64,000 bases of DNA. Source: Bacteriovoracaceae bacterium. GTDB lineage: Bacteria; Bdellovibrionota; Bacteriovoracia; Bacteriovoracales; Bacteriovoracaceae. The stretch spans positions 1 to 64,000 of the forward strand of contig JAHDBN010000011.1 of assembly GCA_020630335.1 (NCBI GenBank). The letters are read 5' to 3'. Of this stretch, positions 54,791 to 63,866 are shown one piece after another. Positions within the stretch are counted from its first letter, which is position 1; each line of letters starts with the position of its first letter. The notes below the pieces were generated by a model. That model was not told where the DNA came from. It worked only from the letters and a program-made list of their open reading frames with translations, and searched no databases. The translations under genes and the position numbers were made by a program.

Positions 54791-55897
54791 CTATTGTTCA
54801 TTTGGAAATCCATCCTGTGGTCCACCACCTCCAGAACCACCTCCAGAAGTTTCTATAGGTAGAACTCTACCGAAGACTCTTCCATTTAATGATTTTTTAG
54901 GAGCATCTTTACATTTAACTAAAAAATCATAATCCCAAAGTCCATTTTGGATTGGCTCTAAAGTCAATAATGTACCCGAAAGTACAGCGACAACATTACT
55001 CTTTGATTTTTCATTTATTTCTATCTCGCAATTTGGATCAATGACATCTATTAAGTCCATGAGATCTTTATCGAAAGGCTCTAAGTTTGTACTGTTTAGC
55101 CCAATACTTAGGGCTGAAACAGTAAACCTTTGCGTTTCACTTGAAGCTTTTGCAGTTCCAAAAATTTTAGCGCTAACTAATTCATTACTTCCTTCGCAAA
55201 AAATTGAAATATTAACAAACCATTCACCTATTGCCTTTACTGTAAAGCTAACAATTGTATTTTCGAAAGAAAGACTTTCAATGTTGCTTCGTGCTTTCGC
55301 AGTTGGATGAACCTTAACATTACAACTTGGATCATTTTTTGTTATCAAGTCAAGCAAATCTTTTTGATAACTTTTTTCCAATGGATTTTCTCCAAAATTA
55401 AAATCTTCAAAAGCAAGATCTCCGCCTCCTGTATCATTACTCCCTGATCCGCCAGAATTATCTCCTGTTGAATTATCTTCTATAATAAAAATGCTAAGAT
55501 TAATTTTTAGTATTTTTTTCTCACTTCCTTGATGGAAGGAAACAATAACGACATCTGAAAAAGCATCACTTATTTTCTGATCTACCATTTCATTAAGATA
55601 ACTTTCTTTTAGATTATAAATTATTTTGTTTTCATTTAAGAGGATTATTGAATTTTCATGTAAGTGATCAATATTTAAATTTTTAGCATTAGTGCTAAAT
55701 CCAGGTAAAGAATTTAAATCAATTTCTTTGCGTGCATCAACAGGCATATTAAAACTTAGAATTACTTGACTAGAAAACACTTCAGGTAAGATTTCCTCTG
55801 TTTTATCTTCTACTACAGTGGAATCATCATTCTTTTCTGGCAACTTAAAGCAAGAAGATAATACCAACAATAAACATATCAAATTAAATACTTTCAT
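54791..55897 (-). CDS. Lipoprotein with two similar C-terminal repeats
   Basis: A 368-aa protein with lipobox VLSSC. It has an N-terminal domain similar to that of the downstream lipoprotein (EIDLNSLPGFSTNAKN, HLHENSIILLNENK), a Gly/Asp/Ser linker (STGDNSGGSGSNDTGGG), and two related ~90-residue repeats: DLLDLITKNDPSCNVKVHP and DLMDLIDVIDPNCEIEINE lie about 100 residues apart. It ends in a Gly-rich tail. Function unknown. Confidence 0.7.
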   Translation of the reverse strand: MKVFNLICLLLVLSSCFKLPEKNDDSTVVEDKTEEILPEVFSSQVILSFNMPVDARKEIDLNSLPGFSTNAKNLNIDHLHENSIILLNENKIIYNLKESYLNEMVDQKISDAFSDVVIVSFHQGSEKKILKINLSIFIIEDNSTGDNSGGSGSNDTGGGDLAFEDFNFGENPLEKSYQKDLLDLITKNDPSCNVKVHPTAKARSNIESLSFENTIVSFTVKAIGEWFVNISIFCEGSNELVSAKIFGTAKASSETQRFTVSALSIGLNSTNLEPFDKDLMDLIDVIDPNCEIEINEKSKSNVVAVLSGTLLTLEPIQNGLWDYDFLVKCKDAPKKSLNGRVFGRVLPIETSGGGSGGGGPQDGFPNEQ

Positions 55898-56064
55898 AAT
55901 TTACTTCCTAAAATTAACTTAAGTAAATTATAGTTCTGTAGCTCTTAGGCAAAACATTACCTAAAGCAAGAATTAATATAGGTACCTGAAATCATTAAGC
56001 TTTTAACTAAAAAGTCTATCTATTAAAAATAAAAAGATGCCCATAAAAGTGGACGATATGAAGT

Positions 56065-56982
56065 TTAAACCGGAACTAATACATCAGCAGGAAGCTGAAA
56101 TGATTTTTCTGCTGCTTTTGAAATCTCTCTTGCTGAACACACTTCATAACAATTGGGATTAGCTAGTATCTTTCGACACAGAAGATTATGAACTAAATGA
56201 CCTGACTTATAAGTAGTAATTTTCCCAGCAATCTCATGACCTAGTAAGGCAAGATCACCAATAGTATCTAAGATTTTGTGTCTAATGAACTCATCTTTAA
56301 ATCTTAACCCTTGATCATTTAAAACTTTAAAGTCATCTAATGCTATTGCATTATCTAAACTCGCTCCCTTCGCCAGACCTTTTCTTTTCAAAAGAGCAAC
56401 ATCTTTCATAAATCCAAATGTTCTCGCTCTTGAAATTTCTTTAACATAGGCCTCACAATTAAATTCAAATTCCTTAGCCTGAACTTTAATTGCTGGGTGA
56501 GCAAAAACAATCGTTGATTTAATTTTTAAAACTTTTGCTGGCTCTATTTTGGCCCATTTCCCTTCATGCTCAACAACCACAGGCTCTTTGATGATTAAAA
56601 ATTTCTTAGACTTATTAAGATTTCTTATTCCAATTTCTTTTAATAAAAATATGAAGGAAACACTAGAACCATCCATAATAGGAACTTCAGGTCCATCAAT
56701 TTCAATTCTTATATTATCAACACCAAGTCCATATAAAGCAGAAATCAAATGCTCGACTGTATGAACAACATCTCTTCCCTCACCAAGCATTGTATTATTT
56801 TCTGTAGCACCAACATTTAATGCATTTGCTTTAATTTCAGGTTTATGTGGAAGGTCAACTCTTACAAAAGTGATCCCCTTATCCACATCTTCAGGTATGA
56901 GCTTCAATTTCACTTTCTTTCCAGAGTGAATTCCTATGCCTGTTACTTCAGCACTTGATGCAATAGTTCTTTGATTTATCAT
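56065..56982 (-). CDS. lpxC: UDP-3-O-acyl-N-acetylglucosamine deacetylase (lipid A synthesis)
   Basis: A 305-aa zinc enzyme. HTVEHLISALYGLGVDN (zinc His H78), IDGPEVPIMDGSS, and HKILDTIGDLALLGHEIAG with GHLVHNLL are family blocks. It performs the committed step of lipid A synthesis, which shows the organism makes LPS. AAGAGA is the ribosome site before the ATG. It is the only gene of its cluster here, 167 bp from the upstream lipoproteins' start. Confidence 0.97.
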   Translation of the reverse strand: MINQRTIASSAEVTGIGIHSGKKVKLKLIPEDVDKGITFVRVDLPHKPEIKANALNVGATENNTMLGEGRDVVHTVEHLISALYGLGVDNIRIEIDGPEVPIMDGSSVSFIFLLKEIGIRNLNKSKKFLIIKEPVVVEHEGKWAKIEPAKVLKIKSTIVFAHPAIKVQAKEFEFNCEAYVKEISRARTFGFMKDVALLKRKGLAKGASLDNAIALDDFKVLNDQGLRFKDEFIRHKILDTIGDLALLGHEIAGKITTYKSGHLVHNLLCRKILANPNCYEVCSAREISKAAEKSFQLPADVLVPV

Positions 56983-57149
56983 CTATTTTTCTCTTAAGTC
57001 TTCTCAGTATACACCTATTAAACAAATTAACCGATATAATGAAGAATTTACACATTTAAACCTGATTTTTTTACTCGTCAAGACATGCTTAAAATATAAT
57101 CAGAATTTGTAATTATTACCAAAAATCCCCATGGGTAAAGCTTTTTTTA

Positions 57150-57155
57150 TAAAAT
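57150..57155 (+). promoter_or_regulatory. Possible -10 element for a leaderless transcript
   Basis: TAAAAT ends 6 nt before the GTG at 57162, with no ribosome site between. A -35 is not evident. Confidence 0.35.
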
Positions 57156-57161
57156 ATCTAG

Positions 57162-58526
57162 GTGAAAATACTCTTTATTTCATTATTTCTCTCAATAATT
57201 ACTCAAGCTTCCGTTTGGGTAGATACTAAGTCATGGTCCATTGAGGAAGAAAATAAATACCAAGCCTGGGTAAAATCTAGCTTAAAAAAAGACATTTTCT
57301 CTAATCCTCAAAGTAAATACTACGATATAAAAACTGACTGCGCTGACGCTATATACGCTCTGAGGGCCATCTATGCATTTGAAAACTCTCTGCCTTTTCA
57401 ATTTAAAGATCCTACTAAATTTTTAGGAAATGACTTAATAACAAACAGGTCTTCTTCTTTTGATAAAACTATAGATCCAGTTAAAAGGCTTAAAAAATTT
57501 TTACATTTTTGGTTTCCACACCTCGGAACAACTACTCTAAGACTTCATGATAGCTTACCTGTTCTTCCATCTTCTTTAAAAGCTGGAAATTTCTTTGTTG
57601 CTCCAACAACTCAAACAGATTCTAATGGTGAACCTTACAAACACGCCCATCTTATAAAGAATTTATCTAACAAAGGTTACTACCACCTTCTCTCATCTAC
57701 TGTTCCTGCAGCGGTTAGATCTCTAAAATTAATAAAAGGTTTTCCAAAGTCTAAAAATATTCTTGAAAATGGTTGGGGTTTCAAAAGATTTTTATGGAAA
57801 GAAGATTACAAACACAATATATCTCAAAAAAACTTAACCTCTGTAAACTCTTCTCAATACGAAAATTATATCAAAGAATACACCAATGAAGTTTTTAAAA
57901 ACTTCATCATCACAAAAGAGCCTTTTGAAGAGCTAATAGATAGAAAATTTGAAAATATTTGTGAGCTTCTAGAGCAACGTATTCAAGAAATAAATAGAAT
58001 TGCAAAACTACTAGAAAGTAATCCTCGAAAATATTTAGATAAAAACTCTTGTATCAAAAAAGATGCTTATGGAGTTTTTTCTACCCCTTCAAGAGATAAA
58101 GATATTTATAAAGAAATTACTGACATGTACTCTGTCTGGGATGCAACATCTCAAGAAACCAAAGACACTCTCAGTCTTGGCTATCTAAGCCTAATAGACA
58201 AACTAAAAACTTATGACCAATCAATTGATTTAGAACTTAAAATACCAGAAGAAGATATTCACAATGAAAGCTTAATACTTTTAAAAGGTTCTAAAAATAT
58301 TCCTTCATTGTGTGCGAAAAAGATCAATGATAGATTTTTTCATGTAAGTGATTTTATAAACAGATATACCACTAAAATTTCTCAAAGAAACCAAAACAAT
58401 CAAAAAGTTTGGTCAAGAAATTTATCAGCAAACCCAAATGATTCTTTTGATGCAAGATGGGGACTAACTAGAAAAAGAAGTACTTGCCCCAATTATGATG
58501 AATATCAAGAGATTATTACTTTTTAA
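57162..58526 (+). CDS. Exported papain-like/NlpC-P60-like protein of unknown function
   Basis: A 454-aa protein, signal peptide to about ITQA. TDCADAIYALRAIYAFENSL has the Cys-Ala helix found at the active site of NlpC/P60 and papain-like folds, and HAHLIKNL is the candidate His region. The remainder is helical and Lys-rich. It starts with GTG and no ribosome site; TAAAAT ends 6 nt before it, again hinting at a leaderless message. The 3' end overlaps a convergent gene by 11 bp. Substrate unknown; amidase or peptidase by motif only. Confidence 0.6.
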   Translation: MKILFISLFLSIITQASVWVDTKSWSIEEENKYQAWVKSSLKKDIFSNPQSKYYDIKTDCADAIYALRAIYAFENSLPFQFKDPTKFLGNDLITNRSSSFDKTIDPVKRLKKFLHFWFPHLGTTTLRLHDSLPVLPSSLKAGNFFVAPTTQTDSNGEPYKHAHLIKNLSNKGYYHLLSSTVPAAVRSLKLIKGFPKSKNILENGWGFKRFLWKEDYKHNISQKNLTSVNSSQYENYIKEYTNEVFKNFIITKEPFEELIDRKFENICELLEQRIQEINRIAKLLESNPRKYLDKNSCIKKDAYGVFSTPSRDKDIYKEITDMYSVWDATSQETKDTLSLGYLSLIDKLKTYDQSIDLELKIPEEDIHNESLILLKGSKNIPSLCAKKINDRFFHVSDFINRYTTKISQRNQNNQKVWSRNLSANPNDSFDARWGLTRKRSTCPNYDEYQEIITF

Positions 58527-59118
58527 AAGTTTCTACTTTTTTAGAAATTTTTGCTTCTAACTGAGTAATTTTTGTATTCAATTGCCCCATTAATTTCTCA
58601 AACTTCAACTTGTTTTCTTTTTTAACTTTTTTAACATTCGTTCTACAAAACTTCTTCCAATATTTTTTAATTTTAGGGCTTTCAGAAAATATTTTCTGAA
58701 GCTTAACTTGCTTTTGAAGCATTTCATTTTCTAAAACTTGAATTTCTATTGAACGTTTTTGAAAGTCTTCCTTAGAGTTTGCTTCACTTAGTTTTTTCAA
58801 TTTTTCAAATAATTGTATTCCTTCTACGGACTCAATTTTTCCATAAATCTTTGCCATTTGAGAAAGATATTTTTTAGGGAATTTACAAACCCTGACTCCT
58901 GTATGATTAGATTTGAACTTCAAATAACAAGCTTTTTTAGATCGCTTTATCTCAACTTCAGTAACTATTTGATCATTAAAATTTAAAATTGATTGTAATT
59001 TCTTTGTGTCATCTTTTAAGCAAGTATAAGGTGTGCAAGTTTTTAATTGACTTGAAATATTCTCAGGACAAGTTTTTGAGAAGAGATTAATAGAAAGAAA
59101 AAGTATTAAATATCTCAT
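58516..59118 (-). CDS. Exported coiled-coil protein downstream of ruvB
   Basis: A 200-aa protein, signal peptide at the N-terminus (MRYLILFLSINLFS). Cys residues in the first third (CPENIS, CTPYTCLK) may pair. The C-terminal half is helical (MGQLNTKITQLEAKISKKVE). Overlaps ruvB by 4 bp (ATGA). Unknown. Confidence 0.6.
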   Translation of the reverse strand: MRYLILFLSINLFSKTCPENISSQLKTCTPYTCLKDDTKKLQSILNFNDQIVTEVEIKRSKKACYLKFKSNHTGVRVCKFPKKYLSQMAKIYGKIESVEGIQLFEKLKKLSEANSKEDFQKRSIEIQVLENEMLQKQVKLQKIFSESPKIKKYWKKFCRTNVKKVKKENKLKFEKLMGQLNTKITQLEAKISKKVETFKK

Positions 59119-60119
59119 TTTAAAATATGTTCTAATCCTTTTTCAGAAATAACTCTTCCTCTTGGCGTTCTCAAAAGAAAACCTTCTTTTAAAAGATACG
59201 GTTCATAAACTTCTTCTAATGTCGTTTTATCTTCACCAAGTGTTGCACATAGAGCCTCTATGCCTACAGGCCCTCCATTGTAATAATCTTGCATAACACT
59301 AAGTATTTTTCTATCCATTGAATCAAGTCCTTGATGATCAATATTTAAAAGATCTAGAGCTTTGGTAACTTCTTCTTTTCCTATAGTATCAGCACCATAG
59401 ACAACAAAATAATCTCTAACTCTTCTTAAGATTCTATTTGCGATCCTTGGAGTTCCTCTAGATCTTTTTGCCATTTCGATTATAGCATCAGGATTTATAC
59501 TCAAATCAAGCTTTGCTGCATTAAGAGCAATTATTTCCGCTAACTCTTCATTTGAATAAAAATCAAAATGAAAGGTCGCCATAAAACGATCTCTCAATGG
59601 ATTTGAAAGAAGCCCAGCTCTTGTAGTTGCCCCAACAAGTGTGAATGGAACAAGATCAATTTGCATGGTTCTAGCAGATGGCCCTTGCCCGATAAGAATA
59701 TCTAATCGAAAATCTTCTATTGCCGAATATAATATCTCTTCAATTGAAATATGAACTCTATGAATCTCATCAATAAAAAGAACGTCCCTAGGTTTTAAAT
59801 TTGTAAGAATTGCTGCAAGATCACCTTTCTTCTCTATAGCTGGACCAGAGATCATATGAAGCTTACTTCCTAATCTCTCAGCTATAAGCATGGCTAAAGA
59901 GGTTTTACCTAAACCTGGAGGCCCTGAAAATAAAGCATGATCCATTGCTGCTTCTCTTTTAATTGAAGATTGAACCATGATTTCAATATTATTGATAACT
60001 TGTTCTTGCCCAATGTATTCACTGAAATCTCTGGGCCTCAGCCTTTTATCTTCTCTCCCATCTATGCCCGCACTCTGCCCAGGGTTTAAGAATCTTTCTT
60101 CATTACTTACAACTTCCAT
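59115..60119 (-). CDS. ruvB: Holliday junction branch migration ATPase RuvB
   Basis: A 334-aa AAA+ protein: RLRPRDFSEYIGQ, Walker A GPPGLGKTS, DEIHR, GATTRAGLLSNPLRDRF, and a C-terminal winged helix with TPRGRVI. It drives branch migration with RuvA. Confidence 0.97.
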   Translation of the reverse strand: MEVVSNEERFLNPGQSAGIDGREDKRLRPRDFSEYIGQEQVINNIEIMVQSSIKREAAMDHALFSGPPGLGKTSLAMLIAERLGSKLHMISGPAIEKKGDLAAILTNLKPRDVLFIDEIHRVHISIEEILYSAIEDFRLDILIGQGPSARTMQIDLVPFTLVGATTRAGLLSNPLRDRFMATFHFDFYSNEELAEIIALNAAKLDLSINPDAIIEMAKRSRGTPRIANRILRRVRDYFVVYGADTIGKEEVTKALDLLNIDHQGLDSMDRKILSVMQDYYNGGPVGIEALCATLGEDKTTLEEVYEPYLLKEGFLLRTPRGRVISEKGLEHILK

Positions 60120-60126
60120 AGACTTC

Positions 60127-60702
60127 CTAATTATTTAATTGAACTAATACAGATTTAATTAAATCTTCTGCTTGTGAATATGTATTAGTTTTTAATTTTT
60201 CTTTTATTATTGGTCTTATTTCATTTTCTTGAAATCCAAGCTCTTTAAATGCGCTAATTGCTTCCATGAAAAATGAAGAATTACTTTCTGATTCCGAAGG
60301 CCCAGAAAACTCTGTATTTAAATCAATTTTATCTTTAAGATCCAAAATCATTTGTTTCGCTGCTTTTGGCCCAATTCCAGGAGCAGTTTTAATTGTCTTA
60401 ATATCTTCTAAAAGGATTGCCTGTTTTAAAGCTTCCGTTCCAACTGTATTAATTAAAGAAAAAGCCGACTTTGGCCCAACTCCATTTACTTTTAGTAGAT
60501 TTTCAAAAAATAATTTCTCATTCAAGTTCTCAAAACCATAAAGTTCTACTGATTTTTCTTTGAATATTTGAGATGTAAATATTTTTACATCTTTTCCACA
60601 TGTTCTATTATAAAAAATTTCATAGCCAATCCCGTTGCCAGCTTTAACTAGTAATTTTTGTTCTTCTTTGAAAAGAACTTCTCCTTCTAAATATCCAATC
60701 AT
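60127..60702 (-). CDS. ruvA: Holliday junction binding protein RuvA
   Basis: A 191-aa protein: an N-terminal OB fold (MIGYLEGEVLFKEEQKLLV), two helix-hairpin-helix motifs (VNGVGPKSAFSLI and APGIGPKAAKQMI) and a C-terminal domain that binds RuvB. Binds four-way junctions. Confidence 0.96.
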   Translation of the reverse strand: MIGYLEGEVLFKEEQKLLVKAGNGIGYEIFYNRTCGKDVKIFTSQIFKEKSVELYGFENLNEKLFFENLLKVNGVGPKSAFSLINTVGTEALKQAILLEDIKTIKTAPGIGPKAAKQMILDLKDKIDLNTEFSGPSESESNSSFFMEAISAFKELGFQENEIRPIIKEKLKTNTYSQAEDLIKSVLVQLNN

Positions 60703-60706
60703 AATT

Positions 60707-61258
60707 CTATCCTATGAGATGAGACAAGCTCGCAGCAAGTCCAGATCCCTTTTGTTTCTTTCTAGACACATCTTTATTGTGGTTAAATCCATGACATATT
60801 GCAATTAACAGTGCATCAGACTCATCATCAGTCGTAAAATTTTCAACTCCTAGAAAAGTTTTTAAAAACTTCTGCCCAGCTTCCTTTCCTGCATGTCCAT
60901 GCCCAATAGTGTTTGATTTTACAAAGTTTGGAGAATACTCAAATATTTTTCCTTCATATCCACATTCTGTAGCAGCACTGAGCATAATTCCTCTCGTTTG
61001 AGCTAGTTTAATCAATGCCGTCGGACTTTTTACATAAATAAGTGATTCTACTGATATAATATCAGGCTGCCATGAATCAATAATATCTTTGGTTTTTTGG
61101 TAAATTTCAGAAACTCTTCCAAGAAATTCTTTTTTTATATTAAATTTTACAGTTTCAGAACGAAGATAATCAAAGTTTATGCCATCAAAAGCAACTAAGC
61201 CAAACCCTGCCTTCCTAGAACCAGGATCGATCCCTAAAATTTTTAGCTTTTTATTCAC
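60707..61258 (-). CDS. ruvC: Holliday junction resolvase RuvC
   Basis: A 183-aa protein with the acidic residues in LGIDPGS, SVESL and DDESDALLIA. It cleaves the junction. Overlaps gcvH by 8 bp. The C-terminal tail (LAASLSHLIG) is slightly longer than the core. Confidence 0.95.
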   Translation of the reverse strand: MNKKLKILGIDPGSRKAGFGLVAFDGINFDYLRSETVKFNIKKEFLGRVSEIYQKTKDIIDSWQPDIISVESLIYVKSPTALIKLAQTRGIMLSAATECGYEGKIFEYSPNFVKSNTIGHGHAGKEAGQKFLKTFLGVENFTTDDESDALLIAICHGFNHNKDVSRKKQKGSGLAASLSHLIG

Positions 61259-61631
61259 AAAGACTTTTGTAATCTGCTGCTCCTAATAAAGAGTCTGCAT
61301 CTTTAGAATCACTCATTTCAATTTTTATCAACCATGATTCATAAGCAGCTTCATTAATCTTTTCTGGAGCATCTGAAATAGATTCATTTATTTCAATAAT
61401 TTTTCCAGCAACAGGTGAGTAAAGATCACTTACAGATTTTATAGATTCTACCACTCCAAAAGGATCATCTTTTTTAAGCTCACTTCCAATTTCAGGAAGT
61501 TCTACAAAAACAATATCTCCAAGAGAAGATTGAGCAAAATCAGTAATCCCAACAGTTAAAGTATTTCCTTCAACCAATCCCCACTCATGCTCTTTAGTAT
61601 ATTTTAAATTTTCAGGTATCTTTGTTGCCAT
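61251..61631 (-). CDS. gcvH: Glycine cleavage system H protein
   Basis: A 126-aa lipoyl protein. The lipoylated Lys is K65 in VESIKSVSD. It shuttles the aminomethyl group between GcvP and GcvT. GcvP is not in the window. Overlaps the gcvT stop by one base. Confidence 0.95.
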   Translation of the reverse strand: MATKIPENLKYTKEHEWGLVEGNTLTVGITDFAQSSLGDIVFVELPEIGSELKKDDPFGVVESIKSVSDLYSPVAGKIIEINESISDAPEKINEAAYESWLIKIEMSDSKDADSLLGAADYKSLCE

Positions 61632-62680
61632 TACTTATGTCCCCCAATAATAAAAGGTTTCGTATGATAATTAGCTTCGTATGTTTTACCCCTAATTTCA
61701 ATATCATATTGCTTAACACCTTCTGTCTTTTCCCTCAAAACTCTGCCTATTGCTATGCCTTTACCCAAATTTGGCGACATCGTTCCAGAAGTAACCTCTC
61801 CAACCACCTCGCCTTGGCTAAGAATTTTATAACCTTCTCTAGGAATACCTTTGTCTAAGCTAAGTTTTATAAGCTTATGAAGTGATTTATAACTTTCTAA
61901 AGCTTTTTGTCCCACATACTTACTCTCTGATTTAATCGTCCATTTCAAAGCACAATCAAGTGGACTGAGCTCTTCATTAAGTTCGTGCCCATACAAAGGA
62001 TAACAAACCTCTACCCTGAGAGTATCTCTTGCTCCTAGACCACAAGGTAGGACATTTGCCTTCATGAGTTTCTGCCATAAATTGACAATAAACTCATGAT
62101 TCCCAAAAACTTCAAACCCATCCTCACCAGTGTATCCAGTTCTGGCTATAATAAAATCATTGTTCTCTAAAACTTCATAATAATTCATTTTTGAAAAATC
62201 ATCTAAGACATCTTTTAAAATTTCTTCAGATTTTGGTCCCTGAATAGCAAGCAAAGAAAAATCTTCTGATCTATCTACAATAGTACAGTCAAAATTTTCT
62301 TCTTCATGAATAGAGTAAATCCAATCCCAATCTTTTTTTATATTACTTGCATTAACACAAATCATAACTCTTGATTCGCTTAATTTATAAGCAATAAGAT
62401 CATCAATTATTTTTCCATCTTTATTAAGCAAAGGAGAATATACAGCTTTTCCATTGGGAACATTAAAGTTATTGGGAATCAAGAAATCAACAAATTTTAC
62501 AGCATCCTTACCTTCTACAAAGAACTCTCCCATGTGACTTACATCAAAAACACCACAAGAGTTTCTGGTAGCTAAGATTTCTTCTTTTAAAGATGAATAC
62601 GATATAGGCATTTCCCATCCTGCAAAATCTACAATTTTTGCTCCAAGTTTTATATGTTCATCATAAAGTTTAGTTTTCAT
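61631..62680 (-). CDS. gcvT: Glycine cleavage system T protein (aminomethyltransferase)
   Basis: A 349-aa protein with VFDVSHMGEF, GLGARDTLRVEVCYPLYGHE and the C-terminal barrel (IAIGRVLREKTEG). It transfers the methylene to tetrahydrofolate. It overlaps folD by 11 bp, coupling one-carbon unit supply and use. Confidence 0.95.
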   Translation of the reverse strand: MKTKLYDEHIKLGAKIVDFAGWEMPISYSSLKEEILATRNSCGVFDVSHMGEFFVEGKDAVKFVDFLIPNNFNVPNGKAVYSPLLNKDGKIIDDLIAYKLSESRVMICVNASNIKKDWDWIYSIHEEENFDCTIVDRSEDFSLLAIQGPKSEEILKDVLDDFSKMNYYEVLENNDFIIARTGYTGEDGFEVFGNHEFIVNLWQKLMKANVLPCGLGARDTLRVEVCYPLYGHELNEELSPLDCALKWTIKSESKYVGQKALESYKSLHKLIKLSLDKGIPREGYKILSQGEVVGEVTSGTMSPNLGKGIAIGRVLREKTEGVKQYDIEIRGKTYEANYHTKPFIIGGHK

Positions 62681-63530
62681 AAATCTGACTTTTTGCTGTA
62701 ATTAATAAATTCTCAACTAAAGAAAATACAGTCATTGGCCCTACCCCCCCAGGAACTGGAGTTATAGTTGCAACTTTTTCTTTAACATCATCAAAATCAA
62801 CATCCCCTGAAATTTTACCGTGCTCATCTAAACTGATCCCAACATCAATTACTGTCATCTCTTTATGAATAAACTCAGAGTTTATTAGCTTATGCTTGCC
62901 TATTGCTGAAATTAAAATGTCTGCACTCTTGCAAATAGTTTTTAAATTCTTGGTCTTAGAGTGACAAAGAGTTACTGTCGCATCTTCGTTAGTCATTAAA
63001 TGAAACAAAGGTTTTCCAACGATATGACTTCTTCCTAAAATAACAACTCTTTTTCCAGAAATTTCAATTTTATAAAACTTTAAAAGATTCATGATTCCTC
63101 TTGGAGTACAAGAGATTAAAGAGTCACTTTCTACTTGATTCTTATAAATTTTAGAAACATTAAAAGATCCAAAACCATCAACGTCTTTTACTGGCTTAAT
63201 CATTTCATAAATTTTTAATTTTTTTAATTGATGCGGTATAGGTAATTGAATAATACAACCGTGTACTTCATTATCATTATTAATTCCCATTATCTTATTT
63301 GAAAAATCTTCAGCACTAATATTTGTATCTAAGTGAACAATTTCACATTTAGCTCCAACTTTTTCACAAAGAGCTTTTTTATTTCGCACATAAGACAAGC
63401 TCGCTGGATTATCCCCAACCAAAACAACTTTTAAAAAAGGTATTGCTTTCACCGAGATTTCAGCACATTCTTTTATTAAGCGATCTAAGTTTTGATCTAT
63501 ATAGTCTTTTGCTTTTATTAAAGTCGTCAT
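62670..63530 (-). CDS. folD: Methylenetetrahydrofolate dehydrogenase/cyclohydrolase
   Basis: A 286-aa protein: YVRNKKALC with Y47 and K51, VHGCIIQLPIPHQL, CTPRGIMNLL, VVILGRSHIVGKPL and a terminal PGGVGPMTVFSL. Interconverts methylene- and formyl-tetrahydrofolate. First gene of the folD-gcvT-gcvH-ruvC-ruvA-ruvB run. Confidence 0.97.
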   Translation of the reverse strand: MTTLIKAKDYIDQNLDRLIKECAEISVKAIPFLKVVLVGDNPASLSYVRNKKALCEKVGAKCEIVHLDTNISAEDFSNKIMGINNDNEVHGCIIQLPIPHQLKKLKIYEMIKPVKDVDGFGSFNVSKIYKNQVESDSLISCTPRGIMNLLKFYKIEISGKRVVILGRSHIVGKPLFHLMTNEDATVTLCHSKTKNLKTICKSADILISAIGKHKLINSEFIHKEMTVIDVGISLDEHGKISGDVDFDDVKEKVATITPVPGGVGPMTVFSLVENLLITAKSQIYEN

Positions 63531-63611
63531 CTGTGCTTAATTTAAAGCCAGCTCTAGCATTAGTAAAACTAGAAACTTGCCAAAATTATTAAAATTAGAG
63601 AGTTTACTCAC

Positions 63612-63791
63612 ATGAATGGATTTTATTTCTATTTTGGCCTAGCTCTTCAGTTGTTTGGATTCACCGCAGTAGGCCTATGTTTCTACTCAGGTATTCAATC
63701 TGGTGATTATGGGCGAATAGAATTGGCTCAATTCATCTTAGGAATTTTTTGTTTTTACGTTGGTACTTTCCTAAAGAATAAAGCCGCTTAA
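63612..63791 (+). CDS. Small two-helix membrane protein
   Basis: A 59-aa ORF: MNGFYFYFGLALQLFGFTA, helix 1, then a polar turn (SGDYGRIE) and helix 2 (FILGIFCFYVGTFL), ending in KNKAA. GAGAG stands 9-14 nt before the ATG. The clean two-helix layout and typical membrane-topology residues support a real gene; I recall similar two-helix mini-proteins in deltaproteobacteria but cannot name a family. It is divergent from folD. Confidence 0.7.
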   Translation: MNGFYFYFGLALQLFGFTAVGLCFYSGIQSGDYGRIELAQFILGIFCFYVGTFLKNKAA

Positions 63792-63866
63792 ATAAGCCTT
63801 CCCGGCATATTCTTCCCCGATAAATCTCAAGCTTCACAGCACGCTAAGATCTTCCGAGAAGAATTT

